From the NCBI GenBank assembly GCA_001899285.1, contig MKWA01000013.1, positions 1-64,000 on the forward strand: a stretch of DNA of 64,000 nucleotides. The letters run 5' to 3'. The notes beneath the pieces were generated by a model. The model was not told the origin of the DNA and did no database searches. It saw nothing but the letters and a program-made list of their open reading frames with translations. Of this stretch, positions 35,778 to 43,853 are shown piece by piece. The translations under genes were made by a program, and so were the position numbers. Source of the stretch: Rhizobiales bacterium 64-17 (GTDB lineage: Bacteria > Pseudomonadota > Alphaproteobacteria > Rhizobiales > Xanthobacteraceae). The first letter of the stretch is position 1; the number at the start of each line of letters is the position of its first letter.

Positions 35778-37106
35778 TCAGACCGTCAGGAAGTCGTCAT
35801 ACATCCGCTTGGCCCAACGAAAATCCTCCTCCAGCAGATCGGGGGAGCGGATATCGATGTCCATTTGCGTCTGCTTGATCTGGCCGTCCGGCAGGAATTC
35901 ATAGTCGAATTGCACCGAGATCGCCTCACGCGGATCGCCGTTGACCAGCATGTAGCAGAGGTTGTCAGGCAGCAGCGCCTTGACTTCCTTGCCGGCGATC
36001 CGCTGGCCGATATAGGTCGCGACGATCTTGCCGACGAAGTTCGCCACATGACCGCTCTTCGGATAGTGACCGAACAACTTGGACACCGGCCCCATCGAGT
36101 CGCCGACGATGTAGACGTTCTCGTCGGCCCTCGCATGGAACATGGTGTTGTGCATGTCAGACCAGGTGGTCGGCTTGCCGTCCGGCGTCTTGCCGATCAG
36201 ATCGGCCTGCCAGACGAGGTCGCCGGCCTGATGCGGCGGCATCAGGATCGCGTCATCGAACTTGAAGTCGCCGGCGGCGGTCTTGATCACCTGATTGAAC
36301 GGATCGACCTCGCTGATCCGCGCATTCGGGACATGCTGGATGATGTCCGGATATAGCTCATCGAACGCGGCCTTGAAGCCGCCGCCGATCGGCATGATCC
36401 GCGGCTTCGGATCGAGGATGACGATTTTCGCGGGGATTTTGTTCTTCTTGAAATGCCACGCCATGATGCAGGCGCGCTCGTAAGGCGAGGGCGGGCAGCG
36501 ATGCGGCGGCGGCGGCAGGGTCATCACCATGGTGCCGCCCTTGAAGTTGTGCACCTTCTGTTTCAGCGCCATCGCTTCCGCGCTCGGGATATAGGCCGAG
36601 GGGAAGCGCGTGCGCGTATAGTCCGCGGCCTTCTGGTCGTTGCCGAACCAGGCGTCGTAAGCGTTGCGAATGCCATCCGACAGGATCAGATAATCGTAGG
36701 AGATCGCGCCTTTCGATGTGCGCACGAGCTTCTTGTCGCGCTCGATCTGCGTCACTTCGGTCTGCACGATGGTGTAGCCGTATTTTCGCGCCGGTCCGAG
36801 TAGATCGTGCATCAGATAGGCGCTGTCGACGACGTCGATCAGCCATTTGTTGCTGATCGGACACGACCAGAAGAACGGGTTTCGTTCGAGCACGACGACT
36901 TCGGCGTTCGGCGCCTGCTCGCGCAGATGCCGCGCGGCCGACAGGCCGCCCCAGCCGCCGCCCGCGATCACCACGCGCGGCCCTTTACCCTTCGGCATCA
37001 ACTCCGTATTGGCATTGATGAGCGTTGGCGCAGCCAACGTCGGTGCGGCAGCGGCGACGGAGATCGCACCGGCCGACGCACCCAGAAATCCGCGACGATT
37101 GAACAT
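35778..37106 (-). CDS. flavocytochrome c sulfide dehydrogenase-like flavoprotein (FccB/SoxF type)
   Basis: A 442-residue exported FAD protein. A Tat signal (FNRRGFLGASAGAISVAAAAP) precedes the FAD motif VVIAGGGWGGLSAARHLRE. Cys residues occur in FWSCPISNKW, HRCPPSPYERA and NLCYMLVNGD; the latter two match the redox disulfide of FccB-type sulfide dehydrogenases. No cytochrome partner gene (fccA) is adjacent. It lies 183 bases upstream of selD on the same strand, so oxidising sulfide or a similar reduced chalcogen in the periplasm beside selenium genes is an attractive but unproven idea. CAGGAGGG Shine-Dalgarno. Confidence 0.82.
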   Translation of the reverse strand: MFNRRGFLGASAGAISVAAAAPTLAAPTLINANTELMPKGKGPRVVIAGGGWGGLSAARHLREQAPNAEVVVLERNPFFWSCPISNKWLIDVVDSAYLMHDLLGPARKYGYTIVQTEVTQIERDKKLVRTSKGAISYDYLILSDGIRNAYDAWFGNDQKAADYTRTRFPSAYIPSAEAMALKQKVHNFKGGTMVMTLPPPPHRCPPSPYERACIMAWHFKKNKIPAKIVILDPKPRIMPIGGGFKAAFDELYPDIIQHVPNARISEVDPFNQVIKTAAGDFKFDDAILMPPHQAGDLVWQADLIGKTPDGKPTTWSDMHNTMFHARADENVYIVGDSMGPVSKLFGHYPKSGHVANFVGKIVATYIGQRIAGKEVKALLPDNLCYMLVNGDPREAISVQFDYEFLPDGQIKQTQMDIDIRSPDLLEEDFRWAKRMYDDFLTV

Positions 37107-37356
37107 CGCATCCCTCCTGGACTGATTTTCGGATTGGTCGACCGACCGGCTGCGCCTCGCCGATTGAATCAAAGCGGACGCAATGATGGAACTTTAGGAA
37201 GGGTGTTCGCGGATTGTCAATGCGACGCCGGGCAGCGCATGCGGGACGTACGATGACAATCGAGATTGGCTATCGATCGATTTGCACGACCGCAGGATGC
37301 CTGCACTGCTCTGAGCATCAGGTCCCCGACAACGATGGCTGCGTCCGACCTTGACG

Positions 37357-38862
37357 TTAAGGCTGCCTGCGCAGCAGCCGCCGATCGAAGTCCAACGGAT
37401 AGCGATCGGCCTTCTCATAGGCTGAGAGGATGTCGGCTAGAAAACGGTCATTCCTGATCCGAATCTGTTTGGTGTCGGGAAGAAGCCGCTTTCGCGCAAT
37501 TTCCGCTTCGGTCTTGAGCATGGTTTCCGACATCGTCAGCAGCTTGCCGCCGGAGACGACGATCGTTCCGTCGACCATCACCGTGTGTACGCCCTTGCCG
37601 GATTCGCTGTACACAAGCTGCCGAACGGCGCTGTTGAGCGGGCGATAGCTGGCATCGTCGAGATCGATCATCACGAGATCGGCGCGATAGCCGGGCCGGA
37701 GAAGGCCGAGTTCGTTCGACAATCCCAAGGCACGCGCGCCGCCGACGGTGGCGGCCTTGAATGCCTCCCGCGCCGCGCCGGTGTCGCCGGCATTCGAATA
37801 CAGTCCCCAGAACAGGGCGAACATCTTCATCGACTGGAAGATGTTTTGCGCGTCGTTACCGCTGCAGTTGTCGCAGCCGAGGCCGATATTGGTTCCCGCA
37901 TCGGCGTAGTCGACGATGGGTGCAAAGCCGTTGAGCAGCTTCATATTGCTGACCGGATTGCACGCGAGATTGGCTCGTGCCGCGCCGAGACGCTTGATTT
38001 CCGGGGTGCCGATCCAAACGCCATGGGCAATGGTCAGCCGCTCGTTCAACAGCCCCATCGCGTCGATGTGGGTTACGAGAGACCCTTCCGGATATTCCAT
38101 CCGAGCGAGAACGGCCTGCGATCTCGCCTCGTAAGCGTGGGTAAAGACCTGAAGCCGATGTTGTCGCGAGAGGTCCGCAGTCCAGCGCAGCAAAGCGTCC
38201 GAGCAGCGCTGCGGCGCAGAAGGGCCGAGCGCCCAGTGCAGGCGGTCGTGACGGGAGGTGACGCGCTCACCGATCAACGCTTGCAGTGCCGTGGTGTCGG
38301 TCGCGTCCGGCAGTTGCGCTTTGACCGGCTCCGGAAGATCGCGCCAGAACGCGACGCAGTCGACAGCGGCGCGGTCAGCGTATTGCAAGGCCAGAACAAC
38401 ACGGATGCCGCTTTCGCTGTAAGCGCGCTGGATGCTGTCGAGTTGATCGCGATCCGCGTCGACAATCGAGACCATGTCCTGCACTGTGGTCATGCCGTTG
38501 AGGAGGCATTCGGCAGCACCAAGTCGGGTCCGCAATCCGATATCTTCGTCGGGAGGGCGTTGATAATTGTGCGGGGCGCTATAGAGCTGCCATGCATCGA
38601 GCGGAAGCTGCTCGAACAGGCCGCGCAGCATCACGTCATGCGAATGATAGTGCGCGTTGATCAGGCCGGGGATGATCAGCTTGCCGCGGGCGTCGATAGT
38701 CGTGATGGCGGTGCTGCGGCGCGCCGACTGGGCGTCGTTGCCCGCGGCGACAATTCGTCCGCTTTCGATCAAAAGATCTGACGGCTCCGGCTGGTCGATA
38801 TCGCCGTCGAGATCGAGCACGCGCCCGCCGGTGATGAGGATCGGTTGACGCGGGTCGGACAT
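37357..38862 (-). CDS. amidohydrolase (cytosine deaminase/chlorohydrolase superfamily)
   Basis: A 501-residue metal-dependent hydrolase. Metal ligands are all visible: HYHSH near residue 67 (HxH), THAYEA, IAHGVW and the catalytic Asp in GCDNCSGND. The family removes amino, chloro or thiomethyl groups or opens rings (AtzA, TrzN, SAH deaminase, enamidase). Here it is the last gene of a run with PyrK- and PyrD-like proteins, so ring opening of a reduced N-heterocycle is one possibility. A perfect 12-bp hairpin lies before it. Confidence 0.82.
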   Translation of the reverse strand: MSDPRQPILITGGRVLDLDGDIDQPEPSDLLIESGRIVAAGNDAQSARRSTAITTIDARGKLIIPGLINAHYHSHDVMLRGLFEQLPLDAWQLYSAPHNYQRPPDEDIGLRTRLGAAECLLNGMTTVQDMVSIVDADRDQLDSIQRAYSESGIRVVLALQYADRAAVDCVAFWRDLPEPVKAQLPDATDTTALQALIGERVTSRHDRLHWALGPSAPQRCSDALLRWTADLSRQHRLQVFTHAYEARSQAVLARMEYPEGSLVTHIDAMGLLNERLTIAHGVWIGTPEIKRLGAARANLACNPVSNMKLLNGFAPIVDYADAGTNIGLGCDNCSGNDAQNIFQSMKMFALFWGLYSNAGDTGAAREAFKAATVGGARALGLSNELGLLRPGYRADLVMIDLDDASYRPLNSAVRQLVYSESGKGVHTVMVDGTIVVSGGKLLTMSETMLKTEAEIARKRLLPDTKQIRIRNDRFLADILSAYEKADRYPLDFDRRLLRRQP

Positions 38863-38888
38863 TCTCGTTTCCGGTCAGGCAGGGAGGA

Positions 38889-38916
38889 GCGATCCGCCTC
38901 GGGCGAGGCGGATCGC
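38889..38916 (-). terminator. intercistronic hairpin between pyrD-like and amidohydrolase genes
   Basis: GCGATCCGCCTC (38889-38900) and GAGGCGGATCGC (38905-38916) form a perfect 12-bp stem with a four-base loop and no T-run, similar in build to the one after fdnI. Confidence 0.45.
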
Positions 38917-38921
38917 GGTGG

Positions 38922-39878
38922 TTATGCGACAACGCGCTCGGGGACGACAAGCGCCGGCCGGTCCTCGTGTGCCGAGCCGACCAGCTCGTTCACGTCCGCG
39001 ATGCCGTTTTCCTCGAGGAACCGGGTGAGCTCGCCGAGCGCGCGCGGGAGCGCCATCGGGTCGACATAGTTGATGGTGCCGAAGCCGACCGCGCGCGCAC
39101 CGGCCGCCATGAACTCGATCACGTCGCGGAAATCCGTGACGCCGCCCATGCCGAAAATCGGAATCTGCACGGCGCGATAGACCTCCCAGACCATATAGAC
39201 CGCGAGCGGCTTGATCGCGGCGCCCGACAGTGCGCCGATCTTGTTGCCGATCATCGGTTTGCGCGTCACATGATCGATGCACATGGCTCGCGGCGCATTG
39301 ATCATCGAAATTGCGTCAGCGCCAGCAGCTTCGACCGACTTCGCCACCTTGAGCAGCGAGGTGTAGTCCGGCGCGAGTTTGGCGATGACCGGCAGCCTGG
39401 TCTTGCTGCGCACATGCCTGACCAGCTTGTACGCCGAGTCCGGATCGTAACCGAAGTCGAGGCCGCCCTGCTTGAGGTTGGGACACGACAGATTAAGCTC
39501 GATGCCGGCGAACACGTTGAGCGAATCGCAGCGCTCGACGATTTCCACATATTCGTCTTCGGTTCGTCCGATCACGCTCTGGATGATCGGCAGCTTCAGC
39601 GTCTTCAGGATCGGCACGTCATGGGCGACGAAATGCTCCCATGTGTTGCACGGAATGCCGACCGAGCTGTGCAGGCCGGCCGTTGTTTCAAGCACGCGCG
39701 GCCCCGGATTGCCGGGCCATTTGTAATTGCGCACGGTCTTCGGCACCAGCACACCCATCGTTTCGACGGGGAAGAACTGGCTGAAGTTTCCATGATGACC
39801 GTATGTGCCGGACCCGACCGTCAGCGGGTTTTTCATCTCGATTCCGGCGATCGTCACGCGAAGATTAGGCGCGGGCAT
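38922..39878 (-). CDS. class 1B dihydroorotate dehydrogenase-like catalytic subunit
   Basis: A 318-residue FMN TIM-barrel protein. It shows the PyrD class 1 signature: VGSGTYG, NLSCPN, LAPDYTSLLKVAKS, INAPRAMCIDHVTRKP and GALSGAAIKPLAV. A GGGAGG Shine-Dalgarno precedes the ATG. It overlaps the PyrK-like gene by 14 bases. Alphaproteobacteria normally make pyrimidines with a quinone-linked class 2 PyrD, so this NAD-linked pair in a catabolic cluster probably reduces or oxidises a related heterocycle. An alternative is dihydropyrimidine-dehydrogenase-like activity. Confidence 0.8.
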   Translation of the reverse strand: MPAPNLRVTIAGIEMKNPLTVGSGTYGHHGNFSQFFPVETMGVLVPKTVRNYKWPGNPGPRVLETTAGLHSSVGIPCNTWEHFVAHDVPILKTLKLPIIQSVIGRTEDEYVEIVERCDSLNVFAGIELNLSCPNLKQGGLDFGYDPDSAYKLVRHVRSKTRLPVIAKLAPDYTSLLKVAKSVEAAGADAISMINAPRAMCIDHVTRKPMIGNKIGALSGAAIKPLAVYMVWEVYRAVQIPIFGMGGVTDFRDVIEFMAAGARAVGFGTINYVDPMALPRALGELTRFLEENGIADVNELVGSAHEDRPALVVPERVVA

Positions 39879-40662
39879 GGACGACCTCCCAGGTGTCGAA
39901 AACGGGACCGTAGTGACAGACCTCGCGGAAGGCGGTCTCCTTGCCTTCGCGGTCAAGATTCACGTCAATGACGCAGCCGTGGCAGTCGCCGAAGCCGCAC
40001 GCCATGTGCTGCTCCATCGCGATTTCAGCCGGCACGCCGCGCCGTTCGGCGAGCGCATGCACCGCGCGCGCCAGGCGGTTTGAACCGCAGACGTAGAACG
40101 CATCGAACGGATGCCGCTTGTCGAGACCGATGAGATGGTCGGTCACCTGTGCGACGCTCGGCTCATCGTCGGTGTGGGTGATCACCGTACAGCCGCGTTC
40201 GCTGAAAATGTCGAGCCCGACGAGATTGGGCGTCGTGCGCGCGCTGAGCAGCGCATGGATGGCGATGCCGCGATCGGCCGCCGCGTCGACCAGGGTCGGC
40301 AGTGCGGCGATGCCGATGCCACGACCGATCACCGCGATATGTTTCGCCTGCGCGGGAAGTTTGAAGCCGCGACCGAGCGGTCCGATCACGTCGCAAACGC
40401 CGCCTTCCGGCAAGGCCGAGGTCATCAGCCGGGTGCCGTCGCCGATCACCTTGTAGGCGACCTGCAGACGGCGGCGGTCCGGGCTGACCCGATACACGCT
40501 GAATGGCCGGCGCAGATAAGGCGTGAGCCCGGGGATACGGATATTGACGAACTGACCTGGCGCGAGAGGGCCGGCGATGGTCGGCGCTTCGACCTCGATC
40601 AGCCAGTAATCGCCCGTAAGCGGGCGATTCCACACGACAGGAGCATTGACCTGTTGGAGCAA
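39865..40662 (-). CDS. PyrK-like electron transfer subunit (FAD, [2Fe-2S])
   Basis: A 265-residue ferredoxin-reductase-type protein. FAD-binding RRPFSVYR, NAD-binding VIGRGIGIAALP, and a C-terminal [2Fe-2S] site (MACGFGDCHGC plus EVCHYGPVF), exactly the PyrK pattern. The TTG start is chosen because GGAGGA lies seven bases upstream; the frame is open for 19 more codons through an operator-like site. It would pass NADH electrons to the PyrD-like partner. Confidence 0.82.
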   Translation of the reverse strand: MLQQVNAPVVWNRPLTGDYWLIEVEAPTIAGPLAPGQFVNIRIPGLTPYLRRPFSVYRVSPDRRRLQVAYKVIGDGTRLMTSALPEGGVCDVIGPLGRGFKLPAQAKHIAVIGRGIGIAALPTLVDAAADRGIAIHALLSARTTPNLVGLDIFSERGCTVITHTDDEPSVAQVTDHLIGLDKRHPFDAFYVCGSNRLARAVHALAERRGVPAEIAMEQHMACGFGDCHGCVIDVNLDREGKETAFREVCHYGPVFDTWEVVHARA

Positions 40663-40691
40663 GGCGGCTCCTCCACTGCGATGACGAGAGA

Positions 40692-40713
40692 AATTGGATA
40701 CAAAAATACGATT
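40692..40713. promoter_or_regulatory. putative GntR operator upstream of pyrK-like gene
   Basis: AATTGGATACAA, then A, AATAC, G, ATT: 20 of 22 positions match a second site at 43739-43760. The core TTGGATACAA is one base from the palindrome TTGTATACAA typical of FadR-type GntR operators. Confidence 0.6.
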
Positions 40714-40719
40714 GCCCAA

Positions 40720-41742
40720 TCAAGTCCCATTTGCAGGGGTCAGCTCGCCGGCGACAGGGACGGCGACGGCCGCAGCGACGTCGTCCGCGGGACACCGCTG
40801 GCACGACAGCGTGTGCAGTTTGGCCAGAGCGGCTTCCGGTGTGAGATCCCGGCCATTCAGCACCCCGCAATCGGCGAGTTGGCGTCCTGTTTCATAGAGT
40901 GCCGGGTTCAATGTGCCGTGTGGGCACTGAGAAATGCCGAGAAGGGGGATGCGATCCGCGCTGATTGCCGTCAGGGCGTGCCGGATCGCGGGATTGGCCG
41001 TGGGACCGGTTCCGGCACCGTGGAGCCCGAGCACGAGACCGGCCCGATGGTGATCGGCGGCCGCGCGCAACAGCGAGGCGTCGATGCCCGGAAACAGCGT
41101 GACGATGGCCGCACGATCGGTGACGATCGCCGGTGGTGGATCGCACCGCGGCGTGGTCGGCGCAAGCAAGGTTGAGGTGTCGATGTCCACAGAACCGTTG
41201 ACGTGGGCGAGGCGCGGCCAGTGCGGCGATCGGAATCCATCGCCGGGCTGCGTGCTCCATTTGCGGGCGCGATTACCGCGCAGGAGCACACCGTCAAAGA
41301 AAATACAGACCTCGCGCACCGGCGTCGTCGCGCAGGCGAACGCGCCTTGCAGATTGCGCTCGCCGTCGCTCGTCGGCATCGCGAACGGGATTTGCGCGCC
41401 GGTCAGGATCACCGCCTTATTGAGTCCGGCAAGCAGAAACGACAACGCGCTCGCGGTATAAGCCAGCGTGTCGGTCCCGTGCAGGATCACGGCGGCGTCG
41501 AAATGATCGCGCTCCGCCCATAGCAGATCCGCAAGCCGATGCCATGTGTGCGGGCTGGCATTGGCGCTGTCGATCAGCGGATCGAGCGTGATGAGGCGAT
41601 GGCGTGCGCCGGTGCCGTGATGTTTGACGATCAGCCTGCCAATGTCGTCGGCAAATCGCGCGCTCGGCACGAAGCCATTCGCGCTCGGCACCATGCCGAT
41701 GGTGCCGCCTGCATAGATGATCAGGATCCGGCGATGACTCAT
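40720..41742 (-). CDS. type I L-asparaginase
   Basis: A 340-residue amidohydrolase of the asparaginase/glutaminase family. Both catalytic threonine motifs are present: IYAGGTIGMV near residue 10 and LHGTDTLAYTASALSF near residue 90, and the Lys-bearing LTGAQIP and SDGERNL. No signal peptide, so cytoplasmic like AnsA. It ends next to the operator site and follows the GntR gene by 53 bases. In this cluster it may hydrolyse an amide released from the unknown substrate. Confidence 0.88.
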   Translation of the reverse strand: MSHRRILIIYAGGTIGMVPSANGFVPSARFADDIGRLIVKHHGTGARHRLITLDPLIDSANASPHTWHRLADLLWAERDHFDAAVILHGTDTLAYTASALSFLLAGLNKAVILTGAQIPFAMPTSDGERNLQGAFACATTPVREVCIFFDGVLLRGNRARKWSTQPGDGFRSPHWPRLAHVNGSVDIDTSTLLAPTTPRCDPPPAIVTDRAAIVTLFPGIDASLLRAAADHHRAGLVLGLHGAGTGPTANPAIRHALTAISADRIPLLGISQCPHGTLNPALYETGRQLADCGVLNGRDLTPEAALAKLHTLSCQRCPADDVAAAVAVPVAGELTPANGT

Positions 41743-41795
41743 GGAACAGGATCAGATGGCCGCGGTCCGCTGCGGCGTGCGCGATCGGCAACCGA

Positions 41796-42479
41796 TCAGG
41801 TCAGATTGGCGATCTTTTCGACATTGGCGAGTGCGTGAGCGCGAACCGTCTGCTCGACGACATCCGGATTGCCAGACGCAACCGCGTCGATGATCTTTTG
41901 ATGTTCGTGGCCAGGAATTTCCAGTTCCTGCTGCTCCGCGTGGTGCCGGCGGAAATAAGGCCGCAGCATCATGCGGATGCGCTCGGTCTGGCGCATCAGC
42001 AGCGGACGGCGGCTCAATGACGTCAGATAATTGTGAAAATCGTCGTGCCGCGTGATCCAGTTCGGCAGATCGTTGACGGCGCGATCCATCCGCTCGCGCA
42101 GATGAACGAACTCCTCCATCTCGGCGTCGCCGATATGCGCCAGCGCGAGCCGCGCGCCCAGTGCTTCCAGAACGGCGCGCATCTCGATGAGCTGGATAAC
42201 GTCGTCGTGCGAATATTCGGCAACGGTCGCGCCGCGATTGGCATAGATGGTGACGGCGCCGTCGCCTTCGAGCCGCCGCAACGCATCGCGCACCGGCATG
42301 CGCGAAATACCCAGCGCCTCGGCGACCGATTCACTGGGGACGCGCATCCCCGGCGCGAGTTCACCGGAGAGGATTCCCTGGAGGATATAGTTATAGGCCT
42401 GTTCGACCGGCGACAGGGTCTTGTTCTCAAGAACCCAAGCGGTAGCACGAGCCGGTGCCGCTCTCTTTGCCTGCGTCAT
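41796..42479 (-). CDS. GntR-family regulator, FadR/FCD type
   Basis: A 227-residue repressor. The N-terminal winged helix spans LAPGMRVPSESVAEALGISRMPVRDALRRLEGDGAVTIY in two parts (LAPGMRVPSESVAEALG and ISRMPVRDALRRLEGDGAV). The C-terminal FCD effector domain has the metal-type residues DDFHNYLTSLS and HEHQKIIDAV. It sits in the middle of the catabolic cluster, and two matching operator-like sites lie before the pyrK-like operon and between the M20 and MFS genes, so it is the likely local regulator. Confidence 0.9.
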   Translation of the reverse strand: MTQAKRAAPARATAWVLENKTLSPVEQAYNYILQGILSGELAPGMRVPSESVAEALGISRMPVRDALRRLEGDGAVTIYANRGATVAEYSHDDVIQLIEMRAVLEALGARLALAHIGDAEMEEFVHLRERMDRAVNDLPNWITRHDDFHNYLTSLSRRPLLMRQTERIRMMLRPYFRRHHAEQQELEIPGHEHQKIIDAVASGNPDVVEQTVRAHALANVEKIANLT

Positions 42480-42513
42480 GGTTTCCGTGGCCCGTTACCG
42501 TCGCTCATGGGTA

Positions 42514-43674
42514 TCAGCGTGTGGGACACACACATTGACGAATCAACTGATAGTAGACGTTGGCCATGGCGACGAGGTCGGAAATCAGGGCCTGCTCCTC
42601 GCTCGAATGGAATTGGTCGACTTCGCCCGGCCCCAACATAATGGCTTCTATCCCCCGGCGCGAGAAATAGCCCGCATCCAGTGCGAAGTTACAGTGGAAA
42701 GTCTTCGGCTCTCCCAGACCCGCTGCGGCAAATGCGGCGCGCAACTGACTGAAGAAGACGCCGTCCAGTGACAGCTCATTGGGGTACATAACAGGCCCCC
42801 GCTCGAAGCTGAGTGACCATGGCTTGCCGAGCGTCAGCGGCTTGGTAATCGCCTCGTAGGCCGCCTCCGGCGTCTCGCCGGGGAGGAGACGCCGGTCGAA
42901 CCTGATGCGGACCCGGTCGGGAACGGTATGCGTCGCCTTCGGCGAACTGTCGATCGCGGTCGGCGTCAGCGTGGCGGGGCCGAAAGCCGGGTGATCGGGC
43001 ACACCGAGGTCCAAGGTTTCGAGCTTTTGCAGGATGCGCTGCGCGCCGGTGATGGCATTGACGCCGTGCCAGGGCGTCGAACTGTGTGACGCCTTGCCTT
43101 CGACGATGACATCGAAGTCGACTCGGCCTTTGTTGCCGATGGCGACGCTGCTGTCGGTCCCGATGCAGACGACCACCGCGCTGGGCGTTTCGTCGAGAGA
43201 CGCCATCACACTCTCAACGGCGTCGTGGCGTCCGGTTTCGCCGGCGGTGGTCAAGGCGACAATGAGCCGACCCTCGAGCTTTCCATCCTTGAGAGTTTGA
43301 CCGATGGCCCCGAACAAGGCTGCCAGCGCGGTCTTCTGCTCGGCGACGCCGCGCCCGCGCACGGCTTTGCCACGCGGCGTGTCGACGATCGACGGTGAAA
43401 ACGGATCGGTCATCGCCGCGCCGGGATGCGTCATCGCATAGGCAACGAACAGAAGGCAGCGCCCGGTGTTCTTCGGGCCGGCTTCGAGAATGAGATTGCC
43501 CATGCCGTCATAGCGATAGGTCGCTTTCATCGCGTCGAGCATGGGTGCCGCGCAGTCGCGGATGAAAGACTTCACCGCCGGATCGCTCTCATGCAGATCG
43601 GATTGCTGGCTCGGATAAGCGATGAAAGTCTTCAGCCAGTCGACCAGGTGTTGTTCTGACAAATAGTCGGTCAC
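42514..43674 (-). CDS. M20-family hydrolase with altered metal site
   Basis: A 386-residue protein of the acetylornithine deacetylase/DapE family by its overall pattern: DPFSPSIVD, GRGVAEQKTALAA, HSSTPWHGVNAI and the end FALDAGYFSRRGIEAIMLGPG with QFHSSEE. But the first metal motif (normally GHxD) reads AYAM at residues 78-81, the bridging Asp is Glu in GRGVAEQK, and the catalytic DEE region reads AGET. Several zinc ligands and the general base are thus missing; it may be a pseudoenzyme or work differently. GTG start; a TTG 45 bases upstream is possible. Confidence 0.75.
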   Translation of the reverse strand: MTDYLSEQHLVDWLKTFIAYPSQQSDLHESDPAVKSFIRDCAAPMLDAMKATYRYDGMGNLILEAGPKNTGRCLLFVAYAMTHPGAAMTDPFSPSIVDTPRGKAVRGRGVAEQKTALAALFGAIGQTLKDGKLEGRLIVALTTAGETGRHDAVESVMASLDETPSAVVVCIGTDSSVAIGNKGRVDFDVIVEGKASHSSTPWHGVNAITGAQRILQKLETLDLGVPDHPAFGPATLTPTAIDSSPKATHTVPDRVRIRFDRRLLPGETPEAAYEAITKPLTLGKPWSLSFERGPVMYPNELSLDGVFFSQLRAAFAAAGLGEPKTFHCNFALDAGYFSRRGIEAIMLGPGEVDQFHSSEEQALISDLVAMANVYYQLIRQCVCPTR

Positions 43675-43738
43675 GAGTTCCCACCGAATTGCTGCACTGC
43701 GAGGCAGCGTCTTGGACAAAGTTTAGGCTTGCGCGGAT

Positions 43739-43760
43739 AATTGGATACAATAATACTATT
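43739..43760. promoter_or_regulatory. putative GntR operator in the M20/MFS divergent region
   Basis: AATTGGATACAA, then T, AATAC, T, ATT; near-identical to 40692-40713. It is also flanked by an inverted repeat GGATAAT (43735-43741) and ATTATCC (43758-43764). It lies between two divergent genes of the cluster and can control both. Confidence 0.62.
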
Positions 43761-43853
43761 ATCCGTTGCAAGGGAAGGGCAGGTTTTCGGAGACGTCCCT
43801 TCGAAAACAAAAACCGAAACGAGCCCGAGGGGCCGACGGATAGGGGAAGCGTT

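Noticed and set aside
38922-40662. Biosynthetic dihydroorotate dehydrogenase pair
   Set aside because: Class 1B enzymes are unusual in this group and the genes are embedded in a GntR-controlled catabolic cluster; kept only as PyrD/PyrK-like.
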